From Phymatolithon calcareum (lineage: Eukaryota; Rhodophyta; Florideophyceae; Hapalidiales), in contig OZ345354.1 in assembly GCA_977006965.1 (NCBI GenBank), forward strand, positions 3,286,001 through 3,350,000: a stretch of DNA of 64,000 bases, given 5' to 3'. The position numbers and the translations under genes were made by a program. The stretch's first letter is position 1; every line of letters starts with the position of its first letter. The notes under the pieces are model-generated. The model was not told the origin of the DNA. It did not search any database and was given only the letters and a program-made list of their open reading frames with translations. Below are positions 1 to 10,605 of this stretch, piece by piece.

Positions 1-182
1 ACAGTCTGAACTCATGGAGAAGGTGGAGCTCGTTCTAAGTGTGGGTGACTGCCTAGGAGCAAACTTTGACGACGTTGTCAACCTCGTCATCGCCCACAAC
101 ACGTCTATTGGCAAGGCAAGTCCCTAACGCCTTGCTGCTACAAGAAGCACCAGGAAAAATCCTCTGAGCGGAGAAGCCGCTT

Positions 183-374
183 GTGGAGCCGGAGGTCATC
201 GAAAGTGACATGCTGAGGTTTGCTGTTAGCAGCCAAGTGACACCATTCCCTGTGGTAGTTAACAGTGACTACCGCGCTACATGCTCTTGCCGCCACTTTC
301 AGGAGCACCAGCGGCCATGTATCCACGTCGTCGCTGCACTTTTGAACTGTTCTAGACGCTTGGCGCAGCATTGA
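183..374 (+). pseudogene. MULE transposase fragment with SWIM zinc finger
   Basis: A 63-codon open stretch holds CSCRHFQEHQRPCIH, which fits the SWIM pattern CxC-x9-CxH. SWIM fingers sit near the C-terminus of MuDR/MULE transposases. The catalytic DDE region is absent. The upstream sequence (from about position 15) matches the region upstream of the related ORF at 41313-41642, so this is the tail of the same transposase family. The following zinc-knuckle segment is in another frame, so at least one frameshift separates them. It is a remnant and not a working gene. Confidence 0.7.
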
Positions 375-499
375 GTCGCGTTCGACCCGTGACACAAGAT
401 CTGGTGTGGGACCCATGGCTATTGATAACGTAGGCCAAGCAACACGAGGGCATCATCATTCGTGTTGCAGTCACTGGTTACCAGCTAGTACAGGATGAT

Positions 500-772
500 T
501 TGTTTCCGTTTGACCTTGTCCCTAAGCTGGGCCGCAAGCGCAAGAGGCCCTACTTCCCGTCCGAAATGAGGTCCCGTCACGGCTCCTCGTGCGGAAACAA
601 CGGTCACTTCTCGCAGACATGCGCCAAGCCGAACATCTGCAATTTTGTTGAGGCGAAGCGAAAACACATCAACCGAGCGGCTCAGTCCATGATAATTGAC
701 CTCACCGCCTGCGATAACGGAGATGCTACTTACGACGAGGAGCTGAAGCATATAGAGTTGCGCATGAAATAA
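500..772 (+). pseudogene. MULE transposase C-terminal tail, zinc-knuckle-like
   Basis: This stretch contains CGNNGHFSQTC, close to the CCHC knuckle found after the SWIM domain in MULE transposases but lacking a clear first cysteine. A basic helical segment follows (EAKRKHINRAAQSMIIDL). The copy at 41727-41969 has nearly the same residues. The frame differs from that of the SWIM segment, which supports decay. The end of the reading frame lies about 45 bp before the terminal inverted repeat. Confidence 0.6.
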
Positions 773-815
773 ATATTATTTTTTGATAAGTTTATTTCTA
801 TGGAGTGCTCTTTGT

Positions 816-898
816 ATCATAACGAGTAGTAGTTATTGCAAGGGGTGACGATTTAGCGAATTTTGCTACCTTTTTCGGTCCATGCAGCGAATTTCCTC
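816..898. repeat. MULE right terminal inverted repeat
   Basis: The last ~83 bp of the element match the right end of the copy at 42023-42105 and, reversed, that copy's left end at 41018-41100. The outermost bases are GAATTTCCTC. Confidence 0.75.
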
Positions 899-1592
899 AT
901 TTTCTTTCCGAGTTGTATTCCCAGGGCCCATGCGCATCTGCAATCATTGTCTTCCTGTCGAGTAAATTGGAATACACGCGACCCTCCTCGCAGTACAATT
1001 CGTCGGTATATGGCGAAAATGACTTTGGCCAAAGGCGCGGAACGTATGGACCGCAGCTGCGGACGATTTTTTCAGCTTCATCATCTTGGATAGAACTGTC
1101 GGATTCCCTTTCAGAGGCTTCTGAATCCCAAACGATTCCCTCTAGTTCTCGACTTTGAATAATTGTTCTTCCAGACGTATCTCGAGACACAATATGGCTG
1201 CAGTCATCGCTTTCGGCCACACAAGATATCAAAGAAGGGTGAAGAAAAATACCTTTGCGGCTGCCCAGTGGTGTGATATACCCGATTGTTTTGTTCGTTT
1301 CAGCATTCCATATTCGAATATTGCAATGGAAAGACCCGGAGATAATTCGATATCCATCGAGGCTAAACACAACGCAGCGTGCACCACAATATCCGTAAAA
1401 AGTTTCCCCAATCTGAGTACATGTCCTTGTGCTCCACTGCTGTAGAGCTCCGCAAAAACCCGATACCACCTTTCTGCCGTCCGGGCTCAACGCAACGGAT
1501 ATTGCTCCCAATGCACTAGGACATCTCAAAGGCATCCCGGTCTGCTCGCCTGTCTGCGTGTCCCACAGTCGTACTGTTCCGTCATCTGATGC

Positions 1593-1700
1593 AGTAGCCA
1601 CTCGCAACATATTTCTGCTTATCGAAACGTCTGTTACGGGTCCTATATAGGGCCCGTAACAGACGTTTCGATAAGCAGAAATGGGTTGCGAGTGGCTACT
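1593..1700. repeat. 108-bp near-perfect palindrome inside the WD40 frame (copy 1)
   Basis: Two 54-bp arms are inverted copies with three mismatches and no spacer; the centre is TAT/ATA at 1646/1647. The outer ends are AGTAGCCACTCGCAAC and its complement. It lies in the coding region, encoding the end of one blade linker and the start of the next blade on opposite arms, and is also present at 7192-7299. Confidence 0.95.
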
Positions 1701-1725
1701 GAAAAAGAACATATGTTCTTTTTCA
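1700..1725. repeat. 26-bp perfect palindrome adjoining the larger one (copy 1)
   Basis: A perfect inverted repeat with arms starting TGAAAAAGAACAT abuts the 108-bp palindrome, sharing base 1700. On the minus strand it encodes KEHMFFF-like residues. It also occurs at 7299-7324. Confidence 0.95.
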
Positions 1726-2623
1726 CGTTCTTTTGATTCTTTCTCAAGACAAGCATCCCAAATGCGAATAATGCCGTCAGTGGACCCGGATATGATTCTT
1801 TTCCCATCGGATGTGAACGACACGCTTGTAACACGAGATAATATTCTTCCCACAATCCCATCGCACTGCCCACATTCAACATCCAACACCCGAATAGTGC
1901 CATCTCCCCAACCTGATACAATTTTCTTACCATCACGACTGAAGGCAACCGATGTCATGTTGCCCGCTCCATTATGGCTCTTGAGTCTCCTAACCCGTAT
2001 CGGCTTCGTCGAAACATCAAATAGATCAATCGTACAATATACTCCATTTGCCAAATATTGGCCGTTCGGACTAAATGCCCAGCATGTAAAATCCACATTG
2101 TCCTTGAAAATGACTGCATTTGCGTCACTGTCCCAAACCACTAGTTTTTCCCCACTTTTCATCACACCAAGAGCAACTTTCCCATTCTTACCACACACAT
2201 CATGGCAGATTAGGTCCCCCCAACGTTCCGTGTACATTTTTCGTGATTCTTCTCTCTTACTTATGTCCCATACCTCCAAGGCGCAGCCGGTTGTGAAGAA
2301 GACATTTTTGTGCACTCCAATGCCTGTTATAGGGTACTCCCTTTGCAGAACACGCACAGGCGAGCTCGAAGATTCCCATTCCCATACCATCACCTTCCTG
2401 TCCTCCGCCCCGGACACTATTTTCTTCGACCCAGCCGCAAATTTCACACAACTTACGTTACCGTTGTGACCGTACATGCGCCGCAATACTTCGCCGGTTC
2501 TAGTTTTCGCAATCACGATATCATGTCCGGCTCCAGCTGCAATGTATTCTCCGCAAGGCGAGCAGGCCACAGAAGCACATTTACCTCAGACAAGAATCTC
2601 TGTTACGATTGCATTGCATGCAT

Positions 2624-3046
2624 TCACAGAACGGTGAACGTTCGATGAGCGTTTTTGATAACGCTTGTCTCTAACGATGAGTGGTTGAGCGCTCTGATTG
2701 AATCGGGGTAGCGGAATCGAGGCTGCGGATAAAAGATGAAGACGGCGGTATGCAGAAGACCAAAAATGCATAGCATTTGCACGTCCATGAACCAGAGACA
2801 GAGAGAGATGGCGACAAAAGTTACCTTGAAAGAGGTGGCGAGATAGGCGTCCATTGTGGGGGCGGAAAGAATGCGCACGAAGAGCATGAGAAAGACACAG
2901 AAGTAGATCGAGGCCTCGCGGGGTAAGCCGAGAATGTCGAGTTCACCAAGTTCACCAGGATGCAGACGCTGTACGCGAAGCACGATGTAGGCGAAGATTA
3001 GAAGAAAATTGCACACATAGTAGCCGTGAATGAAGCGGCTCGCCAT
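2624..3046 (-). pseudogene. TMX2-like membrane protein, N-terminal fragment
   Basis: From the ATG at 3046 the minus strand encodes about 140 residues with several hydrophobic segments (FLLIFAYIVL; IYFCVFLMLFV; FVAISLCLWFM; MLCIFGLLHTAVFIFY), followed by PQPRFRYPDSI. The order and spacing resemble the membrane N-terminus of TMX2, the thioredoxin-related transmembrane protein 2 of the ER. The thioredoxin-like part is missing: the frame runs into the duplicated WD40 block at 2626, and its stop codon lies in that block. I infer that the duplication truncated this gene. The family match rests on pattern only and could be wrong; another polytopic membrane protein is possible. Confidence 0.45.
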
Positions 3047-3962
3047 GATGGTGTGACCCCGCGCAGGCACGATGTGGACGTGAAGGAACAAGTGGGAAAA
3101 CGATCGCGGACGACTGTTCGAAGAGGCACTTTGAGTGCCTCAGGTTGTGGTTGAGTACCTAGTGTGGGTTTGCAGGATGCTTGCGGCGGCGGACTGGGCG
3201 ATGCTGAAATGGGACGTGTTCCCATTTTGAGGTGCGGATATACTCGGAACGAGCACTTGGCCTGATTACAGTATGATGCAGCAGAGTTGAGTTTGTTGAG
3301 CTCCAAAGTACTGTGTACACTGTATGCCACTGTTTGCTGTGTGGGCATACAGTGATGCTTTGGGTCATTGATCAAAATCTGTTTACCAAACACTGGATCA
3401 CTGATCAGAACAAATTATGCCAAGTGCATCACTGAGTTGTCATCTCAACAATACTGCCCGTCCTGGAAGAAGAATTTTTATTCTGTACCTCTTCAACACA
3501 TGGGTTGAAGAGGTAGTTGAATGTATTTTGAATAACATGACGACAAGACGTTTTAAACGATATTGTCCATCTCCTTGGTGAACGGGCAACATGTTGTCGA
3601 ACCAACCGGCATTGCCAAGCCTGTCCCACCAAATTGCTAGACTCTGCACAGCAAACTGCCACAGACAATCGCGCATCATGCATCCCACACATTTGCCCTC
3701 GAGCATCCAACGCAGCGTCGCCTGCATCGAGGCCACACCATGCAGGTACATCGACGGATGCGGCATTAACTGCTCCGCAGCGCTACCGCGACCGTGCAAA
3801 CTGTGCAGGCAAGCACCCCCAGCGGAATAGCGGCATCACCACTGGTGGCTGCAGAACCCACCTCAACAATACGATTCATTGTGGTCGGTCGAGCGTCGAC
3901 GGGCGCTTTGTTCGACACTCGTTGTCAACTCGATCCCTCTGTTCACTCTTCTCTGAAACGCC
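3047..3962. other. Intergenic spacer between TMX2-like fragment and GTPase
   Basis: No convincing gene is seen on either strand, only short overlapping open frames. A perfect 12-bp stem hairpin lies at 3486-3515. The right side should hold the promoter of the GTPase gene, but no clear TATA box stands out. Confidence 0.4.
3486..3515. repeat. 12-bp perfect hairpin
   Basis: TACCTCTTCAAC at 3486-3497 and its exact complement at 3504-3515 are separated by six bases. Function unknown. Confidence 0.7.
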
Positions 3963-4664
3963 ATGCGCATAGTCTTCGCTGGCAACCCCGGCTCGGGCAA
4001 GTCTTCACTGCTTAACTCGCTCATCGGCGAGGTCCGCTTCGCGTCCGGCATTTCCATCGGCACCGGCCTGACTACAGCCACCGAGCGTTACTTCTCCAAT
4101 GGAATCGAGTTTGTGGACACTCCGGGTCTAGACGATGTTGCGAAGCGGCAGCGAGCCGCCGCTGAGCTCTCCATCGCGCTATCGGGCGGAGGCCCACTAA
4201 AGATCGTGTTTGTGTGCACCGTGGAGGCGGGTACGGTCAGGTGCGCAGACCTCGCGACCATCGATGCCGTGCTCACGGCGGTGGAGGCGCACGGTGTGAG
4301 CATGACCTCGAGCTTCTTCGTCATCGTGAACAAGTGCGACACTGGCGAGATGCGCCTGCTGGGCGACACTAGCAACAAGCAACGTGTTGTGGATGCGTTT
4401 GCGATGAAGCGGAGAACGCCGACTGTCACTTTTTTGCCCGTGATGCGAGAGGCGAATGGCGCGCGGAATGTGCTGATTGGGAATAGAAGTGGTGTGTGGA
4501 ATTTTGTAGATTCGGCTCCTGCTGTACAGATGCCGGCGGGTGCGGAGGTGAAGGTCAAGGTGGAAGATTATGAAGCCAAGCAAAGGAAGTTGCAGGAGCA
4601 GATTGACTTTGTGCGAACCCAGATTGCGCAAGAAAGATCGAGGAAGCGATTGTCTGCGAGATGA
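3963..4664 (+). CDS. P-loop GTPase-domain protein (TRAFAC class, AIG1/septin-like fold)
   Basis: A 233-aa protein from an ATG start with no introns or breaks. The G1 P-loop GNPGSGKSS is at residues 7-15, G3 DTPG at 52-55, and G4 NKCD at 123-126 after the hydrophobic strand FFVIV. A short helical, charged segment at about 205-228 (YEAKQRKLQEQIDFVRTQIA) could form a coiled coil. These motifs show guanine-nucleotide binding of the TRAFAC class. Spacing resembles AIG1/IRG or other small surface-recruited GTPases, but I cannot name the family. No signal or membrane segment is visible, so it is probably cytosolic. The region is GC-rich compared with the transposons around it. Partner and process are unknown. 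Confidence 0.8.
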   Translation: MRIVFAGNPGSGKSSLLNSLIGEVRFASGISIGTGLTTATERYFSNGIEFVDTPGLDDVAKRQRAAAELSIALSGGGPLKIVFVCTVEAGTVRCADLATIDAVLTAVEAHGVSMTSSFFVIVNKCDTGEMRLLGDTSNKQRVVDAFAMKRRTPTVTFLPVMREANGARNVLIGNRSGVWNFVDSAPAVQMPAGAEVKVKVEDYEAKQRKLQEQIDFVRTQIAQERSRKRLSAR

Positions 4665-4837
4665 TGGAGGCTCGTTAAGTACTTGGTTGGTGGCGTTTGC
4701 TGCGTGTTTACAGTTTTTGCAATGTGGCGCCGTGTGTCTACAAGTCTCTTCCCGGACAGAGAAGACCGATATTTGCAGTCTGCAGAAAACTCTACCCTGC
4801 GGAGTCTATAGAAGTTATTACTCGTCCTTTACGCTAC

Positions 4838-4998
4838 TGTGACAGACGGCACCGCCGCAATTTAACGCAAGCAGACACCGACTGTCTGTCACACGGGGCA
4901 CGGGGGGCGTCAGCAGTGTATGCGGGGCGCGAAGCGCATATAAGCAGCGGACTCGGAGCAACCGTGTTGAGAAATCAAACACAAGAACACGCAATAAA
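4838..4998 (+). promoter_or_regulatory. LTR-like promoter and polyadenylation module
   Basis: A 10-bp inverted repeat (TGTGACAGAC at 4838-4847, complement at 4884-4893) precedes a TATA-like CATATAAG near 4938-4945 and an AATAAA at 4993-4998. Promoter followed closely by poly(A) signal is typical of LTR R-regions, and TG..CA-type ends are plausible but unproven. No flanking target duplication was found. It is followed by dispersed repeat B at 5115. Confidence 0.3.
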
Positions 4999-5114
4999 CG
5001 AAAACCAACTCGGAGCTTCAACCTGAATCTGTAGGTTAACCCATTTGCTAATTTTCCATCCACCCTCCCAACTGTAGATTAGGCTATTGCACGGTCTGCA
5101 CATTGGCATCTACG

Positions 5115-5370
5115 GAAGGCTCCTAAGGGATCTGTTAAAGGCACCAAGTCCCTATTTATTAGTTGGTGACAGAGATCACAACTCGCAGAAGCCAGCCCGA
5201 TTTCAGGCCCTGAAGGGAATTACATGACTAACTCTATGGAATAAATGTTTCCATCTCCTCCGCAAGACCCGGTTCTACTAGAGCTGAAGTCAAGCATAGA
5301 TGCCAGTCGTGACAACTTTATTTACATAATGCAGTATGAGTGAGATATCCAAAGCGTTAGTTCCCTCTTT
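5115..5370 (+). repeat. Dispersed repeat B, copy 1
   Basis: This block is clearly homologous to 13565-13840, sharing CTCCTAAGGGATCTG, a TTGGTGACAGAGATCACAAC-like segment, AACTCTATGGAATAAATG and GAGATATC. The TTGGTGACAGAG segment resembles a primer-binding site (TGG complement of a tRNA CCA end), so this may be leader sequence of an LTR retroelement. No coding match nearby. Confidence 0.65.
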
Positions 5371-6438
5371 CCGCCAAGCCAGGGTGCCCCACGCACTACC
5401 ATAAAACCAGGAGAATGCTCCCCTTATAAAACAGTCTTTTTCCAGCTGTGTATGTATTAGTGAAAAGGGTGCTAACCCTGCCCCACTTCCTCCATCATGA
5501 CGAGCATGACCTGCCACACCAGGAACCGTTTTGGCACTTGCGCGCGCCCGCGCCGAAAATGATCGACACTGGGGGCCATCCTCCTCCTTCGCCCGCCGCG
5601 GGTGTCTCGCAACGGGCACTCACCCTGCGTGACAAGTTCACTCCACCGCGCGGGGCAAAACTCCGTCGGTGCTTGGTAAACCGCGCATAGCACAGTCGGT
5701 ATCGCGGAGGCACGGCGCCGACGGCGATGACGCACGGTCAGCATGCGACGCGCGTACGCCGTCAACTGGAATGATGAGTGCGGCAAACGGAGTGCTCGGC
5801 GCAGCCGAGGCGGCGGCGGCGGAGGTGGATTGACCCGCGCATGTGGCGTCAGACGCGAATTGCGGTGCGCATTCGTCGGCGATTGCGCGACGAAAATGTC
5901 GAGAAGGCGCGTACCCGCGCACGCGGCGTCCGCTTGGACGGAGCGACGGACGGGCACGTCGACTTGGAGAGACATCGTGATGAGCGCGTGGCAGAGCACA
6001 CTGCACAGTGCGCAATCGTCATGCGGAGAGACATCAGACAGCGATCGGAGGAGGAGAATGCTGAAGACTCTCACAAAGAGTGGGAACGGGTTCGCAACGA
6101 GGATTTTCTCCTGCATGTCACTTGCGCGAGCACGTCGCGGGCAGTGACGGTGATTGCCAGGCATTTGCTGGGCATGGATGCAGTGGAGAAGATGGTGAGG
6201 GAATTGGCATTACGATTGGCGTGTAGCGCTTTTTCGGTGCTGAGAAAAGTTGATATGGTGACGGGTGCAGCGACACGGGAAACTCGATGAAGAGGTCGTC
6301 GTCCCTTCCAGCGTTACGGATCACATGTGCAGCACGTCAAAGGCGGAAGCGGAGGTACAGGCGATAACGTTCGTTTGCGTGAATATGCATGGCGTAGAAA
6401 GACCGAGTCGGTAACCGTCGCCAGGGTTAGACAGTGCT
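5371..6438. other. GC-rich region with weak coding signal
   Basis: Strongly GC-rich sequence between repeat B and the STAND/WD40 locus. Several long overlapping frames are open because stop codons are rare in such sequence. The most gene-like is the plus strand 5778-6290, ending in helical sequence (EWERVRNEDFLLHVTCA ... MVRELALRLACSAF), but it lacks an ATG at its left end and has no recognised domain. It may be a decayed gene like the GC-rich stretch at 11.5-12.9 kb. Confidence 0.3.
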
Positions 6439-7191
6439 TCATTTGACGATCAGTTTACATATCGCAGCAGCACCGGATGCCAACGCAAAAACGAACAATT
6501 TTCTTTCCGAGTTGTATTCCCAGGGCCCAGGCGCATCTGCAATCATTGTCTTCCTGTCGAGTAAATTGGAATACACGCGCCCCTCCTCGCAGTACAATTC
6601 GTCGGTATATTGCGAAAATGACTTTGGCCAAAGGCGCGGAACATATGGACCGCAGCTGCGAACGATTTTTTCAGCTTCATCATCTTGGATAGAACTGTCG
6701 GATTCCCTTTCAGAGGCTTCTGAATCCCAAACGATTCCCTCTATTTCTCGACTTTGAATAATTGTTCTTCCAGACGTATCTCGAGACACAATATGGCTGC
6801 AGTCATCGCTTTCGGCCACACAAGATATCAAAGAAGGGTGAAGAAAAATACCATTGCGGCTGCCCAGTGGTGCGATATACCCGATTGTTTTGTTCTTTTC
6901 AGCATTCCATATTCGAATATTGCAATGGAAAAACCCGGAGATAATTCGATGTCCATCGCGGCTAAACACAACGCAGCGTGCGCCACAGTATCCGTAAAAA
7001 GTTTCCCCAATCTGAGTACATGTCCTTGTGCTCCACTGCTGTAGAGCTCCGCAAAAACCCGATACCACCTTTCTGCCGTCCGGGCTCAACGCAACGGATA
7101 TTGCTCCCAATGCACTAGGACATCTCAAAGGCATCCCGGTCTGCTCGCCTGTCTGCGTGTCCCACAGTCGTACTGTTCCGTCATCTGATGC

Positions 7192-7299
7192 AGTAGCCAC
7201 TCGCAACATATTTCTGCTTATCGAAACGTCTGTTACGGGTCCTATATAGGGCCCGTAACAGACGTTTCGATAAGCAGAAATGGGTTGCGAGTGGCTACT
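7192..7299. repeat. 108-bp near-perfect palindrome inside the WD40 frame (copy 2)
   Basis: Same structure as 1593-1700: two 54-bp arms, three mismatches, no spacer, in frame within the long open WD40 segment. Its presence in both copies dates it before the duplication. Confidence 0.95.
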
Positions 7300-7324
7300 G
7301 AAAAAGAACATATGTTCTTTTTCA
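7299..7324. repeat. 26-bp perfect palindrome adjoining the larger one (copy 2)
   Basis: Identical to 1700-1725 and also abutting the larger palindrome. Confidence 0.95.
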
Positions 7325-10300
7325 CGTTCTTTTGATTCTTTCTCAAGACAAGCATCCCAAATGCGAATAATGCCGTCAGTGGACCCGGATATGATTCTTT
7401 TCCCATCGGATGTGAACGACACGCTTGTAACACGAGATAATATTCTTCCCACAATCCCATCGCACTGCCCACATTCAACATCCAACACCCGAATAGTGCC
7501 ATCTCCCCAACCTGATACAATTTTCTTACCATCACGACTGAAGGCAACCGATGTCATGTTGCCCGCTCCATTATGGCTCTTGAGTCTCCTAACCCGTATC
7601 GGCTTCGTCGAAACATCAAATAGATCAATCGTACAATATACTCCATTTGCCAAATATTGGCCGTTCGGACGAAATGCCCAGCATGTAAAATCCACATTGT
7701 CCTTGAAAATGACTGCATTTGCGTCACTGTCCCAAACCACTAGTTTTTCCCCACTTTTCATCACACCAAGAGCAACTTTCCCATTCTTACCACACACATC
7801 ATGGCAGATTAGGTCCCCCCAACGTTCCGTGTACATTTTTCGTGATTCTTCTCTCTTACTTATGTCCCATACCTCCAAGGCGCAGCCGGTTGTGAAGAAG
7901 ACATTTTTGTGCACTCCAATGCCTGTTATAGGGTACTCCCTTTGCAGAACACGCACAGGCGAGCTCGAAGATTCCCATTCCCATACCATCACCTTCCTGT
8001 CCTCCGCCCCGGACACTATTTTCTTCGACCCAGCCGCAAATTTCACACAACGTACGTTACCGTTGTGACCGTACATGCGCCGCAATACTTCGCCGGTTCT
8101 AGTTTTCGCAATCACGATATCATGTCCGGCTCCAGCTGCAGTGTATTCTCCGCAAGGCGAGCAGGCCACAGAAGCACATTTACCCCAGACAAGAATCTCT
8201 GTTACGATTGCATTGCATGCATTCATAAGAAAAGCTCTCGCAGGTAGCAAACATGGCCTCGGTGTGGTCATCATGACACTATTCAAATATCCATCCGCAA
8301 TAGACTTTGGCTCTTTCAAGTAATCGTCCACAGTACCGCTGGACTCACTAGAGCTTTGCAGACGCCCGCACACTTGAAACTGGAAGGCTCTCATCCCCTC
8401 CGGCAGTCTCCCCCACGACAGTCGCACCGCCTTGAAAACATTCTCAAAGCTCTGTTCGACTTCACTGATGCACGATTTAACCTCTTGTGAGCCTTCCCAT
8501 TGTGACAAGTATATGCGCAAATGCTCAAAATCTGATTCCAGCGCCAATAAACCCCCGATTCTTGCTCGCAATTTTGTCCACCGCGCGTCCAGCAACAGCG
8601 CAGCAAGTTCCACACCTCGCCCAGCGCATGACAAGTGTCGGGCGAGATTTGCGTGAATGTAGCCTTCCTTCGGATCGACAATAGACCACCATGGTCTTGG
8701 CTCATAGCTTAAAATTGTGCACGCTATTGGCGCATGCGACTCTTCGCCTATGGTCGATTCCCAATACCCATTCAGCAGCCGGGTATTCCAAAAAGAAGCC
8801 TTGTTTTTTCCCACTGCCTGTCGCTGACAGAAGTCGAGCTGCAAATCATGTAGCACATGTCCAGGCTCTTCGGAAGAATTACTTGATGACCGTCGCAATT
8901 CGAATTTAGCCAAGCTCATCTTACGGAACAGATTCGCAACCTCGACAGCAGCAGGCTCGCTAACTTTCCGCAGTCGAATTAGAACAGATAGAGGAACCCA
9001 CACCTGGTTTGATAGCACACACAGGCTCGTATAGAGCTCGGGAATAGTGTGATCGATTTGAAGCGAGTATTCAGCGACCAGCTGTGAGAATTCGAATTCC
9101 AGGTATTCGAGACTCAACCGAATTCCTGCATCCAGACTTGAACCAACAGCTCTGGTCACACTTATTTTCTCTGCCAGCGCTACGGCGTACTTATCACAAG
9201 CCGTCTCAAATGTTACGTACATAGACACGCGCTCAGAAAGAGCATATCCTGCGACCGACAGAGCGATGGGTAATCCACTGCAAAATGAAAGAATTGCTGA
9301 TACACTGGGTCCAAGTACTTCCCGTGCCGCTGCTGAATTTTGCGCACTCAACTGCCGGCCGGCGTGTTTCATGAAATATCGACAGACGCCTTTCCGTGAG
9401 TCTCGCCAGAGGAAAAATTCACAACACAACCCGCACCGTACGCAACAGAATGACTTCGAGTACTGATAGCCATTCTGCTGTTTGGACTTTCTTGCAGCAT
9501 CGGACGAAGATGATGAAAGTATTCCGGCGGTAAATATTGCGCAGGCCACAAAGCATCGATGAGATACAGGCAGACTTTCTCTCCAAACCAACTGACAGCA
9601 TAATCAACAGCATCCAGCAGAGAATTGGAACTTGTCACTTTTTTTTGGTAGTTGCTCCAGTTAACTTCATGATTATGACGATTTGGTCAAAATCAGTTGC
9701 TTATCCGCTTCTGGACCAAACATCATTTATAAAACGCCATCCCGAAAACGCTTCTTAACTTCTTCATCGTGACCAAGGGCTTTAAGTGCGACAGTTTTTC
9801 CAACGCCGGCCATTCCAACAACACCGTACGCCGGGTTCGTGGTTGCGGTGGTAGTCTGCTCGATCGCCCCAATAGCGGCGGTAACGATTTATGATGATTC
9901 GCCATACAGCACTGACTGCTTCAATTTCCTTGGAGAAGTTGTGGGAATAAAATCCAGAACAACGGTACGACTGAGATTTGGAGTGTTATAGGAGGGATGG
10001 TAATCTTCCTTTGAAGTTTCAAGCAAGTTCTTGACCTGCGTAACGCTCTCGTCCACGTTGTGGAGCATCGAAATTACTTCTCCGTGATTTTCTTCGGTTA
10101 CAGTTCTCGGCGTAAGGTGTTCACCCACTTTGTGGAGCTTGAACATAATTGCTTCGTGATTTGCCCGGGTTTCGCTTCTTTGCAGAAGGCATTTGCGTAT
10201 ATTGCAAATCGTCGAAAAGACTGCGCCATGATTTGCCCGGGTTTCTGATATGGGCGGAACGCGTTCTCCCGTTTTGTACAGCTTCGACATAACACCGTTG

Positions 10301-10605
10301 CGACTTGATCGGACTTGCTCGCCTACTTCGACCAGCATCGATATAGCTGCATCATGATTTGCTTGGATTTCACTTCTGGGCGTAACGTGCTCGGCGACTT
10401 TGTGGAGCATCCACAAAACAGCGTCACGATTTGCTCGGATTTTAGTTTTGGACGTCACTTTTTCGTCCACTTTCAAGACATGCAAAAGGACTGCAACAAG
10501 GTTCGCAATCTGGTCTGCGGCTCTGTCAATTTTGCTCATCAAAGCATTCATTTTGTCATCCAAGATGTTTGGCAAGGAATGCCCGACTCGCTTTGGCGCT
10601 ACCAC

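Larger units (their letters stand above)
1..898 (+). mobile_element. MULE-type DNA transposon, right part
   Basis: This is the right-hand part of a Mutator-like element; its left end lies before the window. It carries a SWIM zinc finger and a zinc-knuckle-like tail, and ends in a terminal inverted repeat finishing ...GAATTTCCTC at 898. The same end, the same coding remnants and a matching inverted end are found in the complete copy at 41018-42105, which fixes the boundary here. Sequence after 898 (attttcttt) belongs to the disrupted WD40 gene; the matching target duplication should lie just left of the element, outside the window. Coding remnants are in different frames, so this copy is not expected to make transposase. 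Confidence 0.8.
897..2626 (-). pseudogene. WD40-repeat gene fragment (duplicate of the 6.4-8.2 kb locus)
   Basis: The minus strand encodes about nine WD40 blades (for example VTSVSFTSDGKRIISGSTDG and RIWD/RLWD endings), nearly identical to the 3' part of the locus at 6439-8225 at a constant offset of 5599 bp. The homology begins abruptly at 2626/8225, so all of the N-terminal STAND region is missing. An in-frame TGA at 2586-2588 replaces a TGG tryptophan codon of the other copy. At the other end the MULE ending at 898 removes the last ~18 residues: the frame reads SERK and stops in the transposon, while the second copy continues to LIVK. It is a truncated duplicate with no start and no native stop. 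High identity suggests a recent duplication. Confidence 0.85.
6439..10605 (-). pseudogene. STAND/NB-ARC-like NTPase with WD40 repeats (NLR-like), decayed
   Basis: Read on the minus strand, the order is: an N-terminal region of ~20-residue helical repeats (10605-9892; units such as ANHDAVLWMLHKVAEHV), a nucleotide-binding domain with Walker A GMAGVGKT (9793-9816), a Walker B-like LYLIDALW, a sensor-like SRMAISTRS, a GLPIA motif (9262-9276), a helical linker, then about nine WD40 blades to the stop at 6439. This is the layout of STAND proteins, which act as inducible oligomerising switches, often in immunity. The frame is broken: TAA at 9889-9891, TAA at 9727-9729, a shift near the T-run at about 9638-9645, and a likely one-base loss near 9370. 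From about 9590 to 6439 it is one open frame of ~1050 codons. Sequencing errors could explain one break but hardly four. Confidence 0.75.

Noticed and set aside
1681-2469. Long plus-strand frame of 262 codons opposite the WD40 gene
   Set aside because: It is the antisense of a clear WD40 frame, is repeated in the duplicate at 7280-8068, and shows no protein features of its own.
5472-6164. 230-codon minus-strand frame
   Set aside because: GC-rich DNA leaves many frames open; composition is Arg/Pro-rich with no domain, and both strands are equally open.
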